A stretch of DNA of 64,000 bases from Bacillus rhizoplanae. Its GTDB lineage: Bacteria; Bacillota; Bacilli; Bacillales; Bacillaceae_G. A model generated the notes under the pieces. The model saw only the letters and a list, made by a program, of their open reading frames with translations, made no database searches and was not told the origin of the DNA. Location of the stretch: NCBI RefSeq assembly GCF_917563915.1, contig NZ_CAKJTI010000014.1:1-64000 (forward strand), given 5' to 3'. Both the position numbers and the translations under genes were made by a program. Of this stretch, positions 1-8,907 are shown piece by piece (position 1 is the stretch's first letter; each line of letters opens with the position of its first letter).

Positions 1-11
1 GAATCAAAACA

Positions 12-58
12 AAACTAAAAGGAATGAGCCCTGTACAATACAGAACTCATTCCTCATT
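12..58 (-). terminator. Intrinsic terminator of pta
   Basis: On the minus strand a stem made of GGAATGAG and CTCATTCC, with an inner CTGT/ACAG pairing, is followed by a T-rich tail. It lies downstream of the pta stop codon. Confidence 0.6.
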
Positions 59-120
59 AGCTGCTTAAAATATGCGTCTAACTTTTTGGGTTCACTTCAG
101 ATGCGGGGCTTTTTTCATAA

Positions 121-1092
121 TTATAGTGCTTGAGCTGCTGTAATTAGAGCTAACTTGTACACTTCTTCTTCGTTACAACCACGAGATAAATCATTTACTG
201 GCATGTTTAAGCCTTGTAAGATTGGTCCCACTGCTTCGAAGTTACCTAAGCGTTGTGCAATTTTGTAGCCAATATTACCTGCTTCTAAGCTTGGGAATAC
301 GAATACGTTAGCATCACCTTTAATAACAGAGCCTGGTGCTTTCTTTTCTGCTACAGATGGTACGAATGCAGCGTCAAATTGGAACTCACCGTCTAATGTT
401 AACTCAGGAGCCATTTCTTTTGCGATGCGAGTTGCTTCTACAACTTTCTCTGTTTCTGGGGATTTCGCAGAACCCTTTGTAGAGAAGCTTAACATTGCAA
501 CGCGTGGATCGATGCCGAATAATTCAGCTGTTTTTGCACTTTCGATACCAATTTCAGCTAAATCTTGGCTGTTTGGAGCAATGTTGATTGCACAGTCAGC
601 GAATACATATTTCTCTTCTTCACGTACCATGATAAATACGCCAGAAGTTTTTGTAACGCCTGGTTTTGTTTTAATGATTTGAAGTGCTGGACGAACCGTA
701 TCAGCTGTAGAATGAGCTGCACCGCTTACTAAGCCTTGTGCTTTTCCCATGTATACAAGCATAGTACCGAAATAGTTTTCGTCTTTTAAGATTTCACGAG
801 CAGCTTCTTCTGTTGCTTTACCTTTACGGCGTTCAACGAAAGATGCTACCATTGCATCCATTTCTTCGTATGTAGCTGGATCATAAATATCAACGCCTGC
901 TAATGTTAAGTTCATGCTAGCAGCTTTTGCGCTAATTTCTTCTTTATTACCAACTAAGATTGGTTTTACTAACTCTTCTTTTGCTAAACGCTCTGCAGCG
1001 CCTAAAATTCTTTCATCAGTTCCTTCAGGAAGTACGATAGAAACGCCCTTACCTTGAACTTTTTCTTTTACTGTTGTAAATAAATCGCTCAC
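121..1092 (-). CDS. pta: Phosphate acetyltransferase
   Basis: Converts acetyl-CoA and phosphate to acetyl phosphate and CoA, the first step of overflow acetate production; cytosolic. The 323-residue protein is collinear with the short single-domain PTA_PTB family and has the conserved SGAAHSTADTVRPALQ segment at about residues 125-140. The ATG start has a strong AGGAGGG ribosome-binding site just upstream. The gene is monocistronic and divergent from hemQ, with about 220 bp between them. In Bacillus this gene is under carbon control by CcpA, but I did not find a convincing cre site here. Confidence 0.97.
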   Translation of the reverse strand: MSDLFTTVKEKVQGKGVSIVLPEGTDERILGAAERLAKEELVKPILVGNKEEISAKAASMNLTLAGVDIYDPATYEEMDAMVASFVERRKGKATEEAAREILKDENYFGTMLVYMGKAQGLVSGAAHSTADTVRPALQIIKTKPGVTKTSGVFIMVREEEKYVFADCAINIAPNSQDLAEIGIESAKTAELFGIDPRVAMLSFSTKGSAKSPETEKVVEATRIAKEMAPELTLDGEFQFDAAFVPSVAEKKAPGSVIKGDANVFVFPSLEAGNIGYKIAQRLGNFEAVGPILQGLNMPVNDLSRGCNEEEVYKLALITAAQAL

Positions 1093-1316
1093 GAATAACC
1101 CTCCTACAAATTCAAATCCATATTTAAGAATACCGCTTTTTATCTATATTTTAAACTTATTGCTTCTAAAAAATAGGTAAAATAAAAATGATTATATTTT
1201 CTTAAAATTCCGCCATGAAATGTGACAATTTTGTGCTCCCAAGATTCCGATACATGCTTTTTCATCTATATATGATATAGTTAACGTGTAAAACTTGACT
1301 ATTCGAGGTGAACCTA

Positions 1317-2060
1317 ATGAGTGAAGCAGCAAAAACGTTAGATGGTTGGTATTGTTTACACGATTTCCGTTCTATGGACTGGGCGGCATGGAAAACATTA
1401 TCTAGTGACGAGCGTCAGCAAGCAATGTTCGAATTTTTAAACATCGTTGAAAAATGGAACAAAACAGAAACTGCAAAACAAGGTAGCCATGCAATGTATA
1501 CAATCGTTGGGCAAAAGGCTGATATCATGTTCATGATTTTACGTCCAACAATGGAAGAATTAAATGAAATTGAAGCAGAATTCAACAAAACAACATTAGC
1601 GGAGTACATGCTTCCTACATACTCTTATGTATCTGTTGTGGAGTTAAGTAACTATCTTCCTGCTGAAGAAGATCCGTACCAAAATCCACAAATTCTTGCG
1701 CGTCTATATCCAACATTACCAAAAGCAAATCACATTTGCTTCTATCCGATGGACAAGCGCCGCCAAGGTGATGATAACTGGTACATGTTACCGATGGAAG
1801 AGCGTAAAAAATTAATGTATAGCCACGGCAAAATCGGTCGTCAATATGCAGGAAAAGTACGTCAAATCATTACTGGCTCTGTAGGTTTTGATGATTATGA
1901 ATGGGGCGTAACATTATTCGCTGATGATGTTCTTCAATTTAAGAAACTTGTATACGAAATGCGCTTTGATGAAGTAAGTGCACGTTACGGTGAGTTTGGA
2001 ACATTTTTCGTTGGAAACATTTTACCAAGCGAGAAGGTCGCAAAATTTTTACATGTATAA
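1317..2060 (+). CDS. hemQ: Coproheme decarboxylase HemQ
   Basis: Chlorite-dismutase-fold enzyme that makes heme b from coproheme in the Gram-positive heme pathway, by two oxidative decarboxylations. The protein has 247 residues. The proximal heme ligand is probably His170 (motif [11 protein letters not shown]), and Tyr143 and Lys147 lie in the CFYPMDKRR active-site segment. An in-frame GTG exists at 1308, but it overlaps the GAGGTG ribosome-binding site, so the ATG at 1317 is the likelier start. The pta-hemQ neighbourhood is conserved in Bacillus. Confidence 0.95.
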   Translation: MSEAAKTLDGWYCLHDFRSMDWAAWKTLSSDERQQAMFEFLNIVEKWNKTETAKQGSHAMYTIVGQKADIMFMILRPTMEELNEIEAEFNKTTLAEYMLPTYSYVSVVELSNYLPAEEDPYQNPQILARLYPTLPKANHICFYPMDKRRQGDDNWYMLPMEERKKLMYSHGKIGRQYAGKVRQIITGSVGFDDYEWGVTLFADDVLQFKKLVYEMRFDEVSARYGEFGTFFVGNILPSEKVAKFLHV

Positions 2061-2064
2061 GCTA

Positions 2065-2093
2065 AAAAGGAACGATTTTTCGTTCCTTTTTTT
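2065..2093 (+). terminator. Intrinsic terminator of hemQ
   Basis: AAAGGAACG/CGTTCCTTT stem followed by a run of T, directly after the hemQ stop codon. Confidence 0.85.
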
Positions 2094-2129
2094 ATCCCCT
2101 GCTAACACTCTCAGTTGAATCAACCCTCA

Positions 2130-2286
2130 ATAAAGTGAAACTTCCATCAGTAGGGGTTTTCTTCATCCCCCACTGATGGTTAGTTGAACCAATCGGACTT
2201 TTACGGGCAGTTAGCCCCCACCTATCTTCTTCGCGTTTCTCTGCACCTTGAGGTGGGGGGCTTACTGCCCGTTAATGCGGGACAAA
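2130..2286 (+). repeat. bcr1-type repeat, full length (copy A)
   Basis: A ~157-bp element starting ATAAAGTGAAACTTCC and ending GCGGGACAAA (the usual end is GCGGGATAAA). It contains two long self-complementary arms: CCATCAGT..ACTGATGG near the start and GGGCAG..CTGCCC towards the end. The family name bcr1 is recalled from B. cereus group literature; the repeat itself is read directly, by comparing copies in this window. Confidence 0.85.
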
Positions 2287-2415
2287 ACTAAAGATTATCC
2301 CTCATCACAAAACATGGCTTAGTTGTCATATCTGCTCCTTTTTTTTCATACCTATGAATTAGTGATTGTTCTACACTTTCTTTTCTCTAGCAGAGTAATA
2401 AGAGAGGTGAAAGAG

Positions 2416-2838
2416 ATGGGTGTTATTGCCTATACAGATGAAGAATTAAAACTACTCGCAAGGTTAATGCGGGCAGAAGCAGAAGGAGAAGGGCCTAAAG
2501 GAATGCTTATGGTTGGAAATGTCGGCGTCAATCGCGTAAGAGGGAATTGCTTAGACTTTAAAAAAATTCGAAACCTTCGTCAAATGGTATTTCAAAGTCC
2601 TGGTGGGTTTGAGGCGACGCAAAAAGGTTACTTTTATCAGCGTGCTCGTGACAGTGATGTTGCTTTGGCAAGACGCACAGTTCAAGGTGAACGCTTTTGG
2701 CCTGCTAATTTTTCTTTATGGTTTTACCGGCCAGTAGGTGATTGTCCATCAACTTGGTTTAATCAAGAAAATTCTGGTCGTTTTAAAAACCATTGCTTTT
2801 TTCAACCAACTAGTGAAGACTGTCCAAGTGTGTTTTAG
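2416..2838 (+). CDS. cwlJ: Spore cortex-lytic hydrolase CwlJ
   Basis: Cell-wall hydrolase of the SleB/CwlJ family. It degrades spore cortex during germination, especially in response to Ca-dipicolinate, and sits in the coat. The 140-residue protein has the family-typical ARLMRAEAEGEG N-terminus with its catalytic glutamate and a conserved C-terminal WFYRP region. There is no signal peptide, as expected for CwlJ but not SleB. The ATG at 2416 follows the RBS AGAGAGGTG; the longer upstream reading is not supported. The gene is followed after 26 nt by gerQ, whose product is needed for CwlJ localisation in B. subtilis. Confidence 0.95.
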   Translation: MGVIAYTDEELKLLARLMRAEAEGEGPKGMLMVGNVGVNRVRGNCLDFKKIRNLRQMVFQSPGGFEATQKGYFYQRARDSDVALARRTVQGERFWPANFSLWFYRPVGDCPSTWFNQENSGRFKNHCFFQPTSEDCPSVF

Positions 2839-2864
2839 TGAACTGAAAAGAGGAGGGATTTTGT

Positions 2865-3299
2865 ATGGCACAGCAACAAAACCCATACTATGGGGGAGGA
2901 TTTTATCAACCATCTGGTGGATATATGCAGCCGCAACCAGGGCAACCAGGTCAACAAGGACAACAAATGCAAATGCCACAAACGCCGCAACCTACTCAAG
3001 CGCAAATTGCCGCTTCTCAAGGCATGCTTCCACTTGAGCAATCGTATATTGAAAATATCCTTCGTTTAAACAAAGGAAAACCAGCGACTTTTTTCATGAC
3101 ATATGAGCGCGGCAGCACACTTGGTACACAATCCTATACAGGCATCATTGAGGCTGCAGGACGCGATCATATCATTGTAAGTGAACCTAAGTCCGGAAAA
3201 CGTTATTTACTGCTTATGATCTATCTTGACTATGTAGAATTTCCTGGAGAAATCACCTACTTCCCAGGACAACAACCAGCAACTTACCCTCCAAGATGA
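2865..3299 (+). CDS. gerQ: Spore coat protein GerQ
   Basis: Coat protein that recruits CwlJ and is cross-linked by transglutaminase late in coat maturation. The 144-residue protein has a Gln/Pro/Gly-rich N-terminal third (about residues 3-55), with many glutamines that could be cross-linked, and then a compact conserved domain (about 60-135). A strong RBS, GAGGAGGG, precedes the ATG. It lies directly downstream of cwlJ, probably in one sporulation transcript ending at the hairpin that follows. Confidence 0.95.
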   Translation: MAQQQNPYYGGGFYQPSGGYMQPQPGQPGQQGQQMQMPQTPQPTQAQIAASQGMLPLEQSYIENILRLNKGKPATFFMTYERGSTLGTQSYTGIIEAAGRDHIIVSEPKSGKRYLLLMIYLDYVEFPGEITYFPGQQPATYPPR

Positions 3300-3304
3300 T
3301 AAGA

Positions 3305-3336
3305 AAAAGCTGGCAAATGCCAGCTTTTGTTTTATT
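3305..3336 (+). terminator. Intrinsic terminator of cwlJ-gerQ
   Basis: Stem AAAAGCTGGC / GCCAGCTTTT with an AAAT loop and T-rich tail, 5 nt after the gerQ stop. Confidence 0.9.
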
Positions 3337-3465
3337 TTTATCCCGCCCAAACAGCTGGTAAGAGGTTAGACAAGGAAGTAAAGTACAAACCATCTGTAAG
3401 GGCCCGATTGGTTCAACTAACCTCTTGGGAAGAAAAACGTTTCCCAAGAAGAAGTTTCACTTTAT
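3337..3465 (-). repeat. bcr1-type repeat, decayed copy (copy B)
   Basis: Reverse-oriented, diverged and shortened copy. Both ends (minus strand ATAAAGTGAAACTTC and GCGGGATAAA) and the core GGTTAGTTGAACCAATCGGG are present; the middle is rearranged. Its ATAAA start contains the stop codon of the DUF423 gene. Confidence 0.7.
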
Positions 3466-3830
3466 AACCCTTTTACGACCGCAGTTCCTAATAAAACCCA
3501 GCCTACAATAAATGCTACGCCGCCAAGCGGAGTGATTGGACCAAAAAATTTCATACCAGTTGTACTTAATGCGTATAAGCTTCCGGAAAACATAATAATG
3601 CCTGCCACCATACACCAGCCTGCTGCGCTTACAAGAGAAGATTGAATCTTGTCCATTAACAAAGCTACAACAAATAATCCACCTGCATGAAACATTTGAT
3701 ACGTAACACCTGTTTTCCACACATCTAACATTTTTGCAGAGATTTTCCCTTCAAGTCCATGCGCTCCAAATGCACCGAGTGCAACAGCTAGTGCAGCTGC
3801 AATACAACCTAATAAGAAGAAAATTTTCAT
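3462..3830 (-). CDS. DUF423 small membrane protein (YwdK-like)
   Basis: A 122-residue hydrophobic protein with four predicted transmembrane helices and the AVALGAFGAHGLEG segment typical of DUF423. Its function is unknown. The ATG has the RBS AAGGGGG. It lies between gerQ and ywdI as in B. subtilis (ywdK). Its TAA stop is the TAA inside the ATAAA border of the neighbouring repeat. Confidence 0.9.
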   Translation of the reverse strand: MKIFFLLGCIAAALAVALGAFGAHGLEGKISAKMLDVWKTGVTYQMFHAGGLFVVALLMDKIQSSLVSAAGWCMVAGIIMFSGSLYALSTTGMKFFGPITPLGGVAFIVGWVLLGTAVVKGL

Positions 3831-3893
3831 TAGAATTCCCCCTTTTTATTTTTATAATAAGAAATTTTTACACACAATCCAACTATTTAACTT

Positions 3894-4175
3894 TTAAAAA
3901 TCAAAAAGAGAGTTTCCGTTTGCATCCTCTTCTTTTATATATACAGGCTCTCCTGAAAACGAAGCAATTGGTTGAACCGGCATTTGCGGCGCTATAACAT
4001 GTGTTTGTATTTTCGGTTCAACATACACAGGAGCTTCCGTCTGTTCTTCGAGCAATAAATCGCATAATGCACGAACAACTAGAAGATGTTCTTTCGTTTT
4101 ATGTGATTCGCTTCCTTTCGCTTTTGCAATTTCGCTTGCCATTTTATTTAAAATCTTATCGCTAGATATTTGCAT
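3894..4175 (-). CDS. YwdI-like protein (DUF5327)
   Basis: Small soluble protein of 93 residues, conserved in Bacillus, with no known function. The N-terminal half is helical and charged (residues 1-50); the C-terminal half is Pro/Val rich. RBS GAGGTGA precedes the ATG. It starts 6 nt after the stop of the K+ channel gene, so the two are probably cotranscribed. Assigned by order in the ywd cluster and by the N-terminal sequence. Confidence 0.75.
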   Translation of the reverse strand: MQISSDKILNKMASEIAKAKGSESHKTKEHLLVVRALCDLLLEEQTEAPVYVEPKIQTHVIAPQMPVQPIASFSGEPVYIKEEDANGNSLFDF

Positions 4176-4181
4176 TCTTTA

Positions 4182-5174
4182 TCACCTCATGTATTGTAAT
4201 TCTTTCTCAAATTGCTCCAATTTCTCTATTGGACCAAATACTATTATCATATCACGTTCTGCTAATTTTTCCGCCCCTGTTGGGTTATGAATAATATATC
4301 CATCTCGCAAAATTGCTAAAATCGTAACATCAAAACGATTCCTTATATTTTCTTCCATTAACGTTTTTCCAATTAAGGATGATCCTGCAGCCATTTCAAT
4401 TTCTTCAATAACAAAATTCTGTTCTGTTCCATACAGCACTGTATCTATATAATGAACGGTTAAAGGGTTCGCAAGCCCTTTGGCAATATGAATTCCTGCC
4501 ATACTAGATGGGTTAATGACTTTATTCGCACCAGCGCGCCTTAGCTTCTCTTCCGACTCTTGTTTTTCGGCCCGAGCTATGATTTTAATATTCGGGTTTA
4601 GACCTCTTGCAGTTAATGTAATAAACACATTTTCTGCATCACTCGCAACAATCGCCACTAAGCCAGCTGCCCTCGTAATACCAGCTTTATGTAACACTTC
4701 ATCTTCTGTTGCATCGCCGTGTACATATAACAGCTTTTGCTCTGCTAATACAAACTCTTCTCTATCAACAACAATAAACGGAATGTTTTTTTCTCGTAAT
4801 TCTTGCACAACTTGCAAACCAACCCTGCCGCATCCGCACACAATAATATGATCTTTTATTTCCGCAATTTGTTTCTCCATCTTCTTCCTCCGCATCGCTT
4901 GAAATAAATTCCCCTCAACAATCATAGCTGCTACTACCCCAATCGCATACGTCACAATACCAACACCAAGTGGAATAATTAAAAGGGCAAAAATCTTTCC
5001 GGCTTTCGTTAATGGAACGGCATCTCCATATCCAACTGTTAATACCGTAATCATTGTCATCCAAAATGATTGAAACATACTAATCTCTTCTATTATCATA
5101 AACCCGATTGTTCCGACAATTACAACGAAACACATACATATAATTGCAATAGTCAATTGTTTACGTGCACTCAT
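4182..5174 (-). CDS. K+ channel with RCK/TrkA domains
   Basis: Two-helix potassium channel of the MthK/YugO type. Residues about 7-29 form TM1; TVGYGD at 46-51 is the selectivity filter; residues about 60-85 form TM2. From about residue 108 follow an RCK_N Rossmann domain (GCGRVG at 114-119) and an RCK_C domain (about 250-330). It likely mediates K+ efflux gated by cytosolic ligands. RCK_C domains in Firmicutes often bind c-di-AMP, and the c-di-AMP phosphodiesterase gdpP is in this window; a link is only inference. The gene is divergent from the permease gene. Confidence 0.93.
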   Translation of the reverse strand: MSARKQLTIAIICMCFVVIVGTIGFMIIEEISMFQSFWMTMITVLTVGYGDAVPLTKAGKIFALLIIPLGVGIVTYAIGVVAAMIVEGNLFQAMRRKKMEKQIAEIKDHIIVCGCGRVGLQVVQELREKNIPFIVVDREEFVLAEQKLLYVHGDATEDEVLHKAGITRAAGLVAIVASDAENVFITLTARGLNPNIKIIARAEKQESEEKLRRAGANKVINPSSMAGIHIAKGLANPLTVHYIDTVLYGTEQNFVIEEIEMAAGSSLIGKTLMEENIRNRFDVTILAILRDGYIIHNPTGAEKLAERDMIIVFGPIEKLEQFEKELQYMR

Positions 5175-5270
5175 GATATTCTTTCATCTCTTTTCTCTAT
5201 GTTCAATCTTTGCCATAACAAATCAAATACATATATACTAGAAACGGAATACAAGAAAGAGGTCGATAAG

Positions 5271-6554
5271 ATGAAAACATTTCTTTCTGCCTTGCAATGG
5301 GCATTATTTATTTTAGCCGGTAGTCTTATTGTTCCGATTAGTGTTGCTACTAGTTACGGACTTGAAGGGGCAGAAGCTATCGCTTTTGTACAACGAACAT
5401 TATTTGTTCTTGGCTTTGCCGGCATATTACAAACTGTATTTGGACATCGCTTGCCAATTCAAGAAGGGCCTGCTGGACTTTGGTGGGGTATATTTTCGTT
5501 ATACGCCAGCCTCGGAATTGTGTTATTTGGGTCAAGTGGTGAAACACTTCGTGTACTGCAATATTCTTTTTTACTAAGCGGTCTCATTTGTATCCTTCTT
5601 AGTGTATTAGGGCTCATCGATAAGCTCGTACGCTATTTTACACCAACTGTCGTCGGAACATATTTATTTCTGCTCGTTGCCCAGTTAAGCGGCTCCTTTT
5701 TGAAAGGGATGTTTGGACTTGATGGACAACATAAAGAAATACAAGGAAAAGTACTTCTTCTTTCTCTCATTGTTATTTTACTATCATTCTTTATTATGAA
5801 GCTACCTGTTCTGGGACAATATTCTGTTTTATGTAGTATCGTAATCGGTTGGGTTCTATTTGCTTCCTTTGGACTCTCTAATCCAATTACACCAGTAAAT
5901 GATATCATCCATCTTCCTTCTATTTTTGTTTTTGGCATGCCCCGCGCTGAATGGAATATGGTCATTACCGTTGTCTTCGTAACACTACTACTGCTTACAA
6001 ACATGCTAGCAAGTATTCGCGTTGTGCAACAAGTCGTTTCAAAACATGAAGAAACCGCAATACAAAATCGATTTAAACAAGCAGGGATTATTACTGGTAT
6101 CAACCAGCTTCTTGGGGGCCTTTTTTCGGCAATTGGGCCTGTTGCTATTTCTGGATCAGCTGGTTTTATTTCAACAACAAATATTTATAAACGATTACCG
6201 TTTATTCTAGGTTCAACCTTTATTATTCTCATTAGCCTATTTCCGAAAGTTACATCTTTCTTTGCAGCGATTCCAGTAGCGGTTGGTTATGCAGCTATTT
6301 ATCCTGTATTTGCAAGTATGATTGGGCTAGCTTTTCGAGAATATGAAACTGTAAAAGATAAAGAGCGCTTATTCAAAGTTTCCGGTCTTGCTCTCTTTAC
6401 CGGGATTGGCGTCATGTTCATCCCATCAGGATCCTTTTCTTCACTTCCACCGTTTCTTGCATCCTTTTTAAGCAACGGCCTTGTACTCGGTTCTGTAATG
6501 GCAATTATACTAGAAGTTTTATTTTCTCGTTCAACGGACAAACAAGCATCTTAG
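5271..6554 (+). CDS. Nucleobase permease (NCS2 family, YwdJ-like)
   Basis: Xanthine/uracil-type proton symporter family, 427 residues with about 12-14 hydrophobic segments. The N-terminus (MKTFLSALQWALFILAG) and the QEGPAGLWWG segment fit the divergent YwdJ branch; the substrate cannot be told. The ATG at 5271 follows the RBS AAAGAGG. An in-frame start at 5070 would overlap the divergent channel gene and is rejected. B. subtilis ywdJ sits in the same neighbourhood. Confidence 0.85.
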   Translation: MKTFLSALQWALFILAGSLIVPISVATSYGLEGAEAIAFVQRTLFVLGFAGILQTVFGHRLPIQEGPAGLWWGIFSLYASLGIVLFGSSGETLRVLQYSFLLSGLICILLSVLGLIDKLVRYFTPTVVGTYLFLLVAQLSGSFLKGMFGLDGQHKEIQGKVLLLSLIVILLSFFIMKLPVLGQYSVLCSIVIGWVLFASFGLSNPITPVNDIIHLPSIFVFGMPRAEWNMVITVVFVTLLLLTNMLASIRVVQQVVSKHEETAIQNRFKQAGIITGINQLLGGLFSAIGPVAISGSAGFISTTNIYKRLPFILGSTFIILISLFPKVTSFFAAIPVAVGYAAIYPVFASMIGLAFREYETVKDKERLFKVSGLALFTGIGVMFIPSGSFSSLPPFLASFLSNGLVLGSVMAIILEVLFSRSTDKQAS

Positions 6555-6573
6555 AGGAAAGCTCCTATTAAAA

Positions 6574-6592
6574 GCTAGTTAAACCAATCGAC
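6574..6592 (+). repeat. Short fragment resembling the bcr1 core
   Basis: The sequence CTAGTTAAACCAATCG matches the repeat core GTTAGTTGAACCAATCG with little around it. Another such fragment is at 7625. Confidence 0.4.
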
Positions 6593-6663
6593 ACAAAATG
6601 TAAACCAAATTGGCAAACTTCAAGCATTGCAGTCTATTTTAAGTATTGTTACGATAATAGAGA

Positions 6664-6700
6664 CATATACGAGCAGACAAGATTCTTCTGCTCATATATG
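6664..6700. other. Inverted repeat upstream of the HAD gene
   Basis: Arms CATATACGAGCAGA and TCTGCTCATATATG pair over about 13 bp with one mismatch. There is no T-run, so a simple terminator is unlikely. Confidence 0.45.
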
Positions 6701-6709
6701 AATTCATAC

Positions 6710-6750
6710 GGAATCGATTCCATTAACAAAGAAGTTCGATGCCTTATAAT
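6710..6750 (+). promoter_or_regulatory. Promoter of the HAD gene with a palindrome
   Basis: TTAACA (6723-6728), 16 nt, TATAAT (6745-6750) make a good sigma-A promoter. The perfect 12-bp palindrome GGAATCGATTCC (6710-6721) abuts the -35 box and could be an operator. Confidence 0.55.
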
Positions 6751-6783
6751 TTATGTTAAATTCATATAGGAAGGACCATTCAA

Positions 6784-7605
6784 ATGTCTTATAAAATGAT
6801 TGTACTAGATTTAGATGATACGTTACTACGCGATGACCATACCATTTCACCGCGTACAAAAGAAGCCCTGATGAAAGCACAAGAGCGCGGCGTGAAAGTT
6901 GTACTAGCTTCTGGCCGTCCAACATTTGCGATGTGGGCGATTGCAAAAGAACTTCGTTTAGAAGAATACGGAAGTTTTATTTTATCGTTTAACGGCGCAA
7001 AAATTATTAACTGCAAAACAAATGAGGAATTATTTAGCAGTACGTTATCACCTGAAATCGTTCATAATTTATACAAAACAAGCCAGCACGAGGATGTTTG
7101 GATTCATACGTATATCGGCGATGACATTGTAACAGAAGAAAATAATCAATATACAGAAGTTGAAGCTCATATTACGGGTATGCCAATTATTGAAATTGAT
7201 AGTTTTGTAGATGCAGTGAAAGAACCTGTTGTGAAAGTATTAATGATGGAAGCACCAGAACGCCTTGCAGAAGTTGAAAAAAAATTACAACAAGAATTTG
7301 AAGGCCAATTAAGTGTTATGCGCTCAAAGCCATTCTTCTTAGAATTTACAGAGGATGGCGTAACAAAGGGCACAAGCTTAAACCAACTCATCCAAAAACT
7401 TGGTATTCAACGTGAAGAAGTTATCGCAATGGGCGATAGCTACAATGACCTAGCAATGATTGAATTTGCTGGCCTTGGCGTTGCAATGGGCAATGCACCT
7501 GATGACATTAAAGCCATCGCTAATCATGTAACAGACACAAACATGAACGACGGTGTTGCAAAAGTCGTAGAACAATTTGTATTAAACAGCGAAGTGCTTG
7601 TATAG
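6784..7605 (+). CDS. Cof-type HAD phosphatase
   Basis: HAD superfamily, class IIB (Cof/YidA) sugar-phosphate or FMN phosphatase; the exact substrate is unknown. The 273-residue protein shows motif I LDLDDTLL near the N-terminus, motif II S/T around ASGRP, the conserved lysine in DGVTKG and motif IV GDSYNDLAM near residue 215-225. The cap domain occupies about residues 85-190. RBS AGGAAGG precedes the ATG. Monocistronic, with a strong terminator. Confidence 0.92.
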   Translation: MSYKMIVLDLDDTLLRDDHTISPRTKEALMKAQERGVKVVLASGRPTFAMWAIAKELRLEEYGSFILSFNGAKIINCKTNEELFSSTLSPEIVHNLYKTSQHEDVWIHTYIGDDIVTEENNQYTEVEAHITGMPIIEIDSFVDAVKEPVVKVLMMEAPERLAEVEKKLQQEFEGQLSVMRSKPFFLEFTEDGVTKGTSLNQLIQKLGIQREEVIAMGDSYNDLAMIEFAGLGVAMGNAPDDIKAIANHVTDTNMNDGVAKVVEQFVLNSEVLV

Positions 7606-7624
7606 AATAGCTTGCTCGTTGAAG

Positions 7625-7641
7625 ATTAGTTAAACCAATCG
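7625..7641 (+). repeat. Short fragment resembling the bcr1 core
   Basis: ATTAGTTAAACCAATCG lies between the HAD stop codon and its terminator; same motif as at 6574. Confidence 0.4.
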
Positions 7642-7646
7642 TCTAT

Positions 7647-7690
7647 AAAATCCCGCTGAAGTCAAATATTTCAGCGGGATTTATCTTTTA
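7647..7690 (+). terminator. Intrinsic terminator of the HAD gene
   Basis: Stem AAATCCCGCTGAA / TTCAGCGGGATTT followed by a T-rich tail. Confidence 0.88.
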
Positions 7691-7837
7691 TTTTTAGCAG
7701 CTTGTGAAGATATTTTGAACTTTGCACTATTCTTGTAGTGTAAAGTTTATTTTCGTTTATAATGGAATAAAATAGGCTATTTTATTCACAAAAAGAATAC
7801 AAATTTATCATAGACAAGCTTATAAGGAGGTCATTTT

Positions 7838-8131
7838 ATGTTATCAACACCGATTGGACGTTTGAGAGTCATTGGAGTACTTGAAGGAATTTCTTTTCTA
7901 ATCCTTCTATTCATCGCAATGCCACTGAAATATTTTGCAGGTTTTGCAAAAGCCGTTACTGTAGCAGGTATGGCACATGGTGTCTTGTTTATACTATTTA
8001 TCTACGCTGTCTTTCAAGTAACCACTATTCATCATAAATCAAAGTCATGGGCATTTGGTGCGCTTGTTGCATCTGTTATTCCATTTGGTACATTCGTACT
8101 AGATGCGAAATTAAAAAAAGAAGAAAATTAA
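7838..8131 (+). CDS. DUF3817 membrane protein
   Basis: A 97-residue protein with three hydrophobic helices. The start MLSTPIGRLRVIGVLEGISFL is typical of DUF3817, which also occurs as the C-terminal part of some MFS-related proteins. Function unknown. A strong RBS, AAGGAGG, lies upstream of the ATG. Single-gene unit closed by a bidirectional terminator shared with ung. Confidence 0.88.
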   Translation: MLSTPIGRLRVIGVLEGISFLILLFIAMPLKYFAGFAKAVTVAGMAHGVLFILFIYAVFQVTTIHHKSKSWAFGALVASVIPFGTFVLDAKLKKEEN

Positions 8132-8140
8132 TAAATAAAT

Positions 8141-8176
8141 AAAAACAGACCGCTACCTATTTAGCGGTCTGTTTTT
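8141..8176. terminator. Bidirectional terminator
   Basis: Stem AAAACAGACCGCTA / TAGCGGTCTGTTTT with T-runs on both strands, between the convergent DUF3817 and ung genes. Confidence 0.88.
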
Positions 8177-8210
8177 GCATGTACAAATCTCTCAATAAAA
8201 GAACCCTCAT

Positions 8211-8888
8211 TTAGAGGTTCGGAATTTGCCAATCAATCTCCTGTTCTCCTTGTTTTACTAACAAGTTGTTTATTTTTGAAAATGGTTTGCTGCCAAAGAA
8301 CCCTCGGCGTGCTGATAATGGGCTTGGATGGACAGATTCAATAATATGATGATTTGGATTTGTAATGAGTTTTTTCTTTGCCTGAGCAGGTCGGCCCCAT
8401 AACACAAAGATAACTGGTTTCTCACGTTCATTTAACAATTCAATAATGCGATCTGTGAAAGCTTCCCATCCTTTTCCTTTATGGGAATTGGCTTCTCCTT
8501 GACGCACAGTTAATACAGTATTTAGTAAAAGCACACCTTGCTCTGCCCATTTTACTAAATAGCCGTTATTCGGGATTGGATAGCCAAGGTCATCCAGCAA
8601 TTCTTTATACATATTTTGCAGTGACGGCGGCGTACGTACGCCAGGTTGCACGGAAAAACTTAAACCGTGCGCTTGATTTGGCCCATGATATGGATCTTGT
8701 CCTAAAATCAGTACCTTCGTATCTTGATAGCTTGTATAACGCAAAGCATTAAAAATATCCTCCTGCTTTGGATACACAACATGTGTACGATATTCTTCTT
8801 TTAAAAATGATTGTAATTGTTGATAATATGGTTTCTCAAATTCAGGTGCGAGCAACGGCTCCCAATCATTCTTTAGTATTTGTTCCAT
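8211..8888 (-). CDS. ung: Uracil-DNA glycosylase
   Basis: Family 1 UDG that removes uracil from DNA to start base excision repair. The 225-residue protein has the catalytic water-activating motif GQDPYHG (about residues 63-69) and the C-terminal HPSPLSA loop with the catalytic His. The start MEQILKND at 8888 has the RBS AGGAAG; the upstream in-frame extension overlaps the ABC permease and is not supported. It lies 19 nt after the permease stop and is probably the last gene of that operon. Confidence 0.97.
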   Translation of the reverse strand: MEQILKNDWEPLLAPEFEKPYYQQLQSFLKEEYRTHVVYPKQEDIFNALRYTSYQDTKVLILGQDPYHGPNQAHGLSFSVQPGVRTPPSLQNMYKELLDDLGYPIPNNGYLVKWAEQGVLLLNTVLTVRQGEANSHKGKGWEAFTDRIIELLNEREKPVIFVLWGRPAQAKKKLITNPNHHIIESVHPSPLSARRGFFGSKPFSKINNLLVKQGEQEIDWQIPNL

Positions 8889-8907
8889 TCTTTCACTTCC
8901 TATCGTA

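Noticed and set aside
2738-3041. Alternative frames overlapping the end of cwlJ and gerQ
   Set aside because: They have no RBS or family match, and the repeat-rich GerQ sequence readily gives open shadow frames.
5070-5270. Extended N-terminus of the nucleobase permease
   Set aside because: It overlaps the divergent K+ channel gene and has no RBS, while the ATG at 5271 has one and starts a normal family N-terminus.
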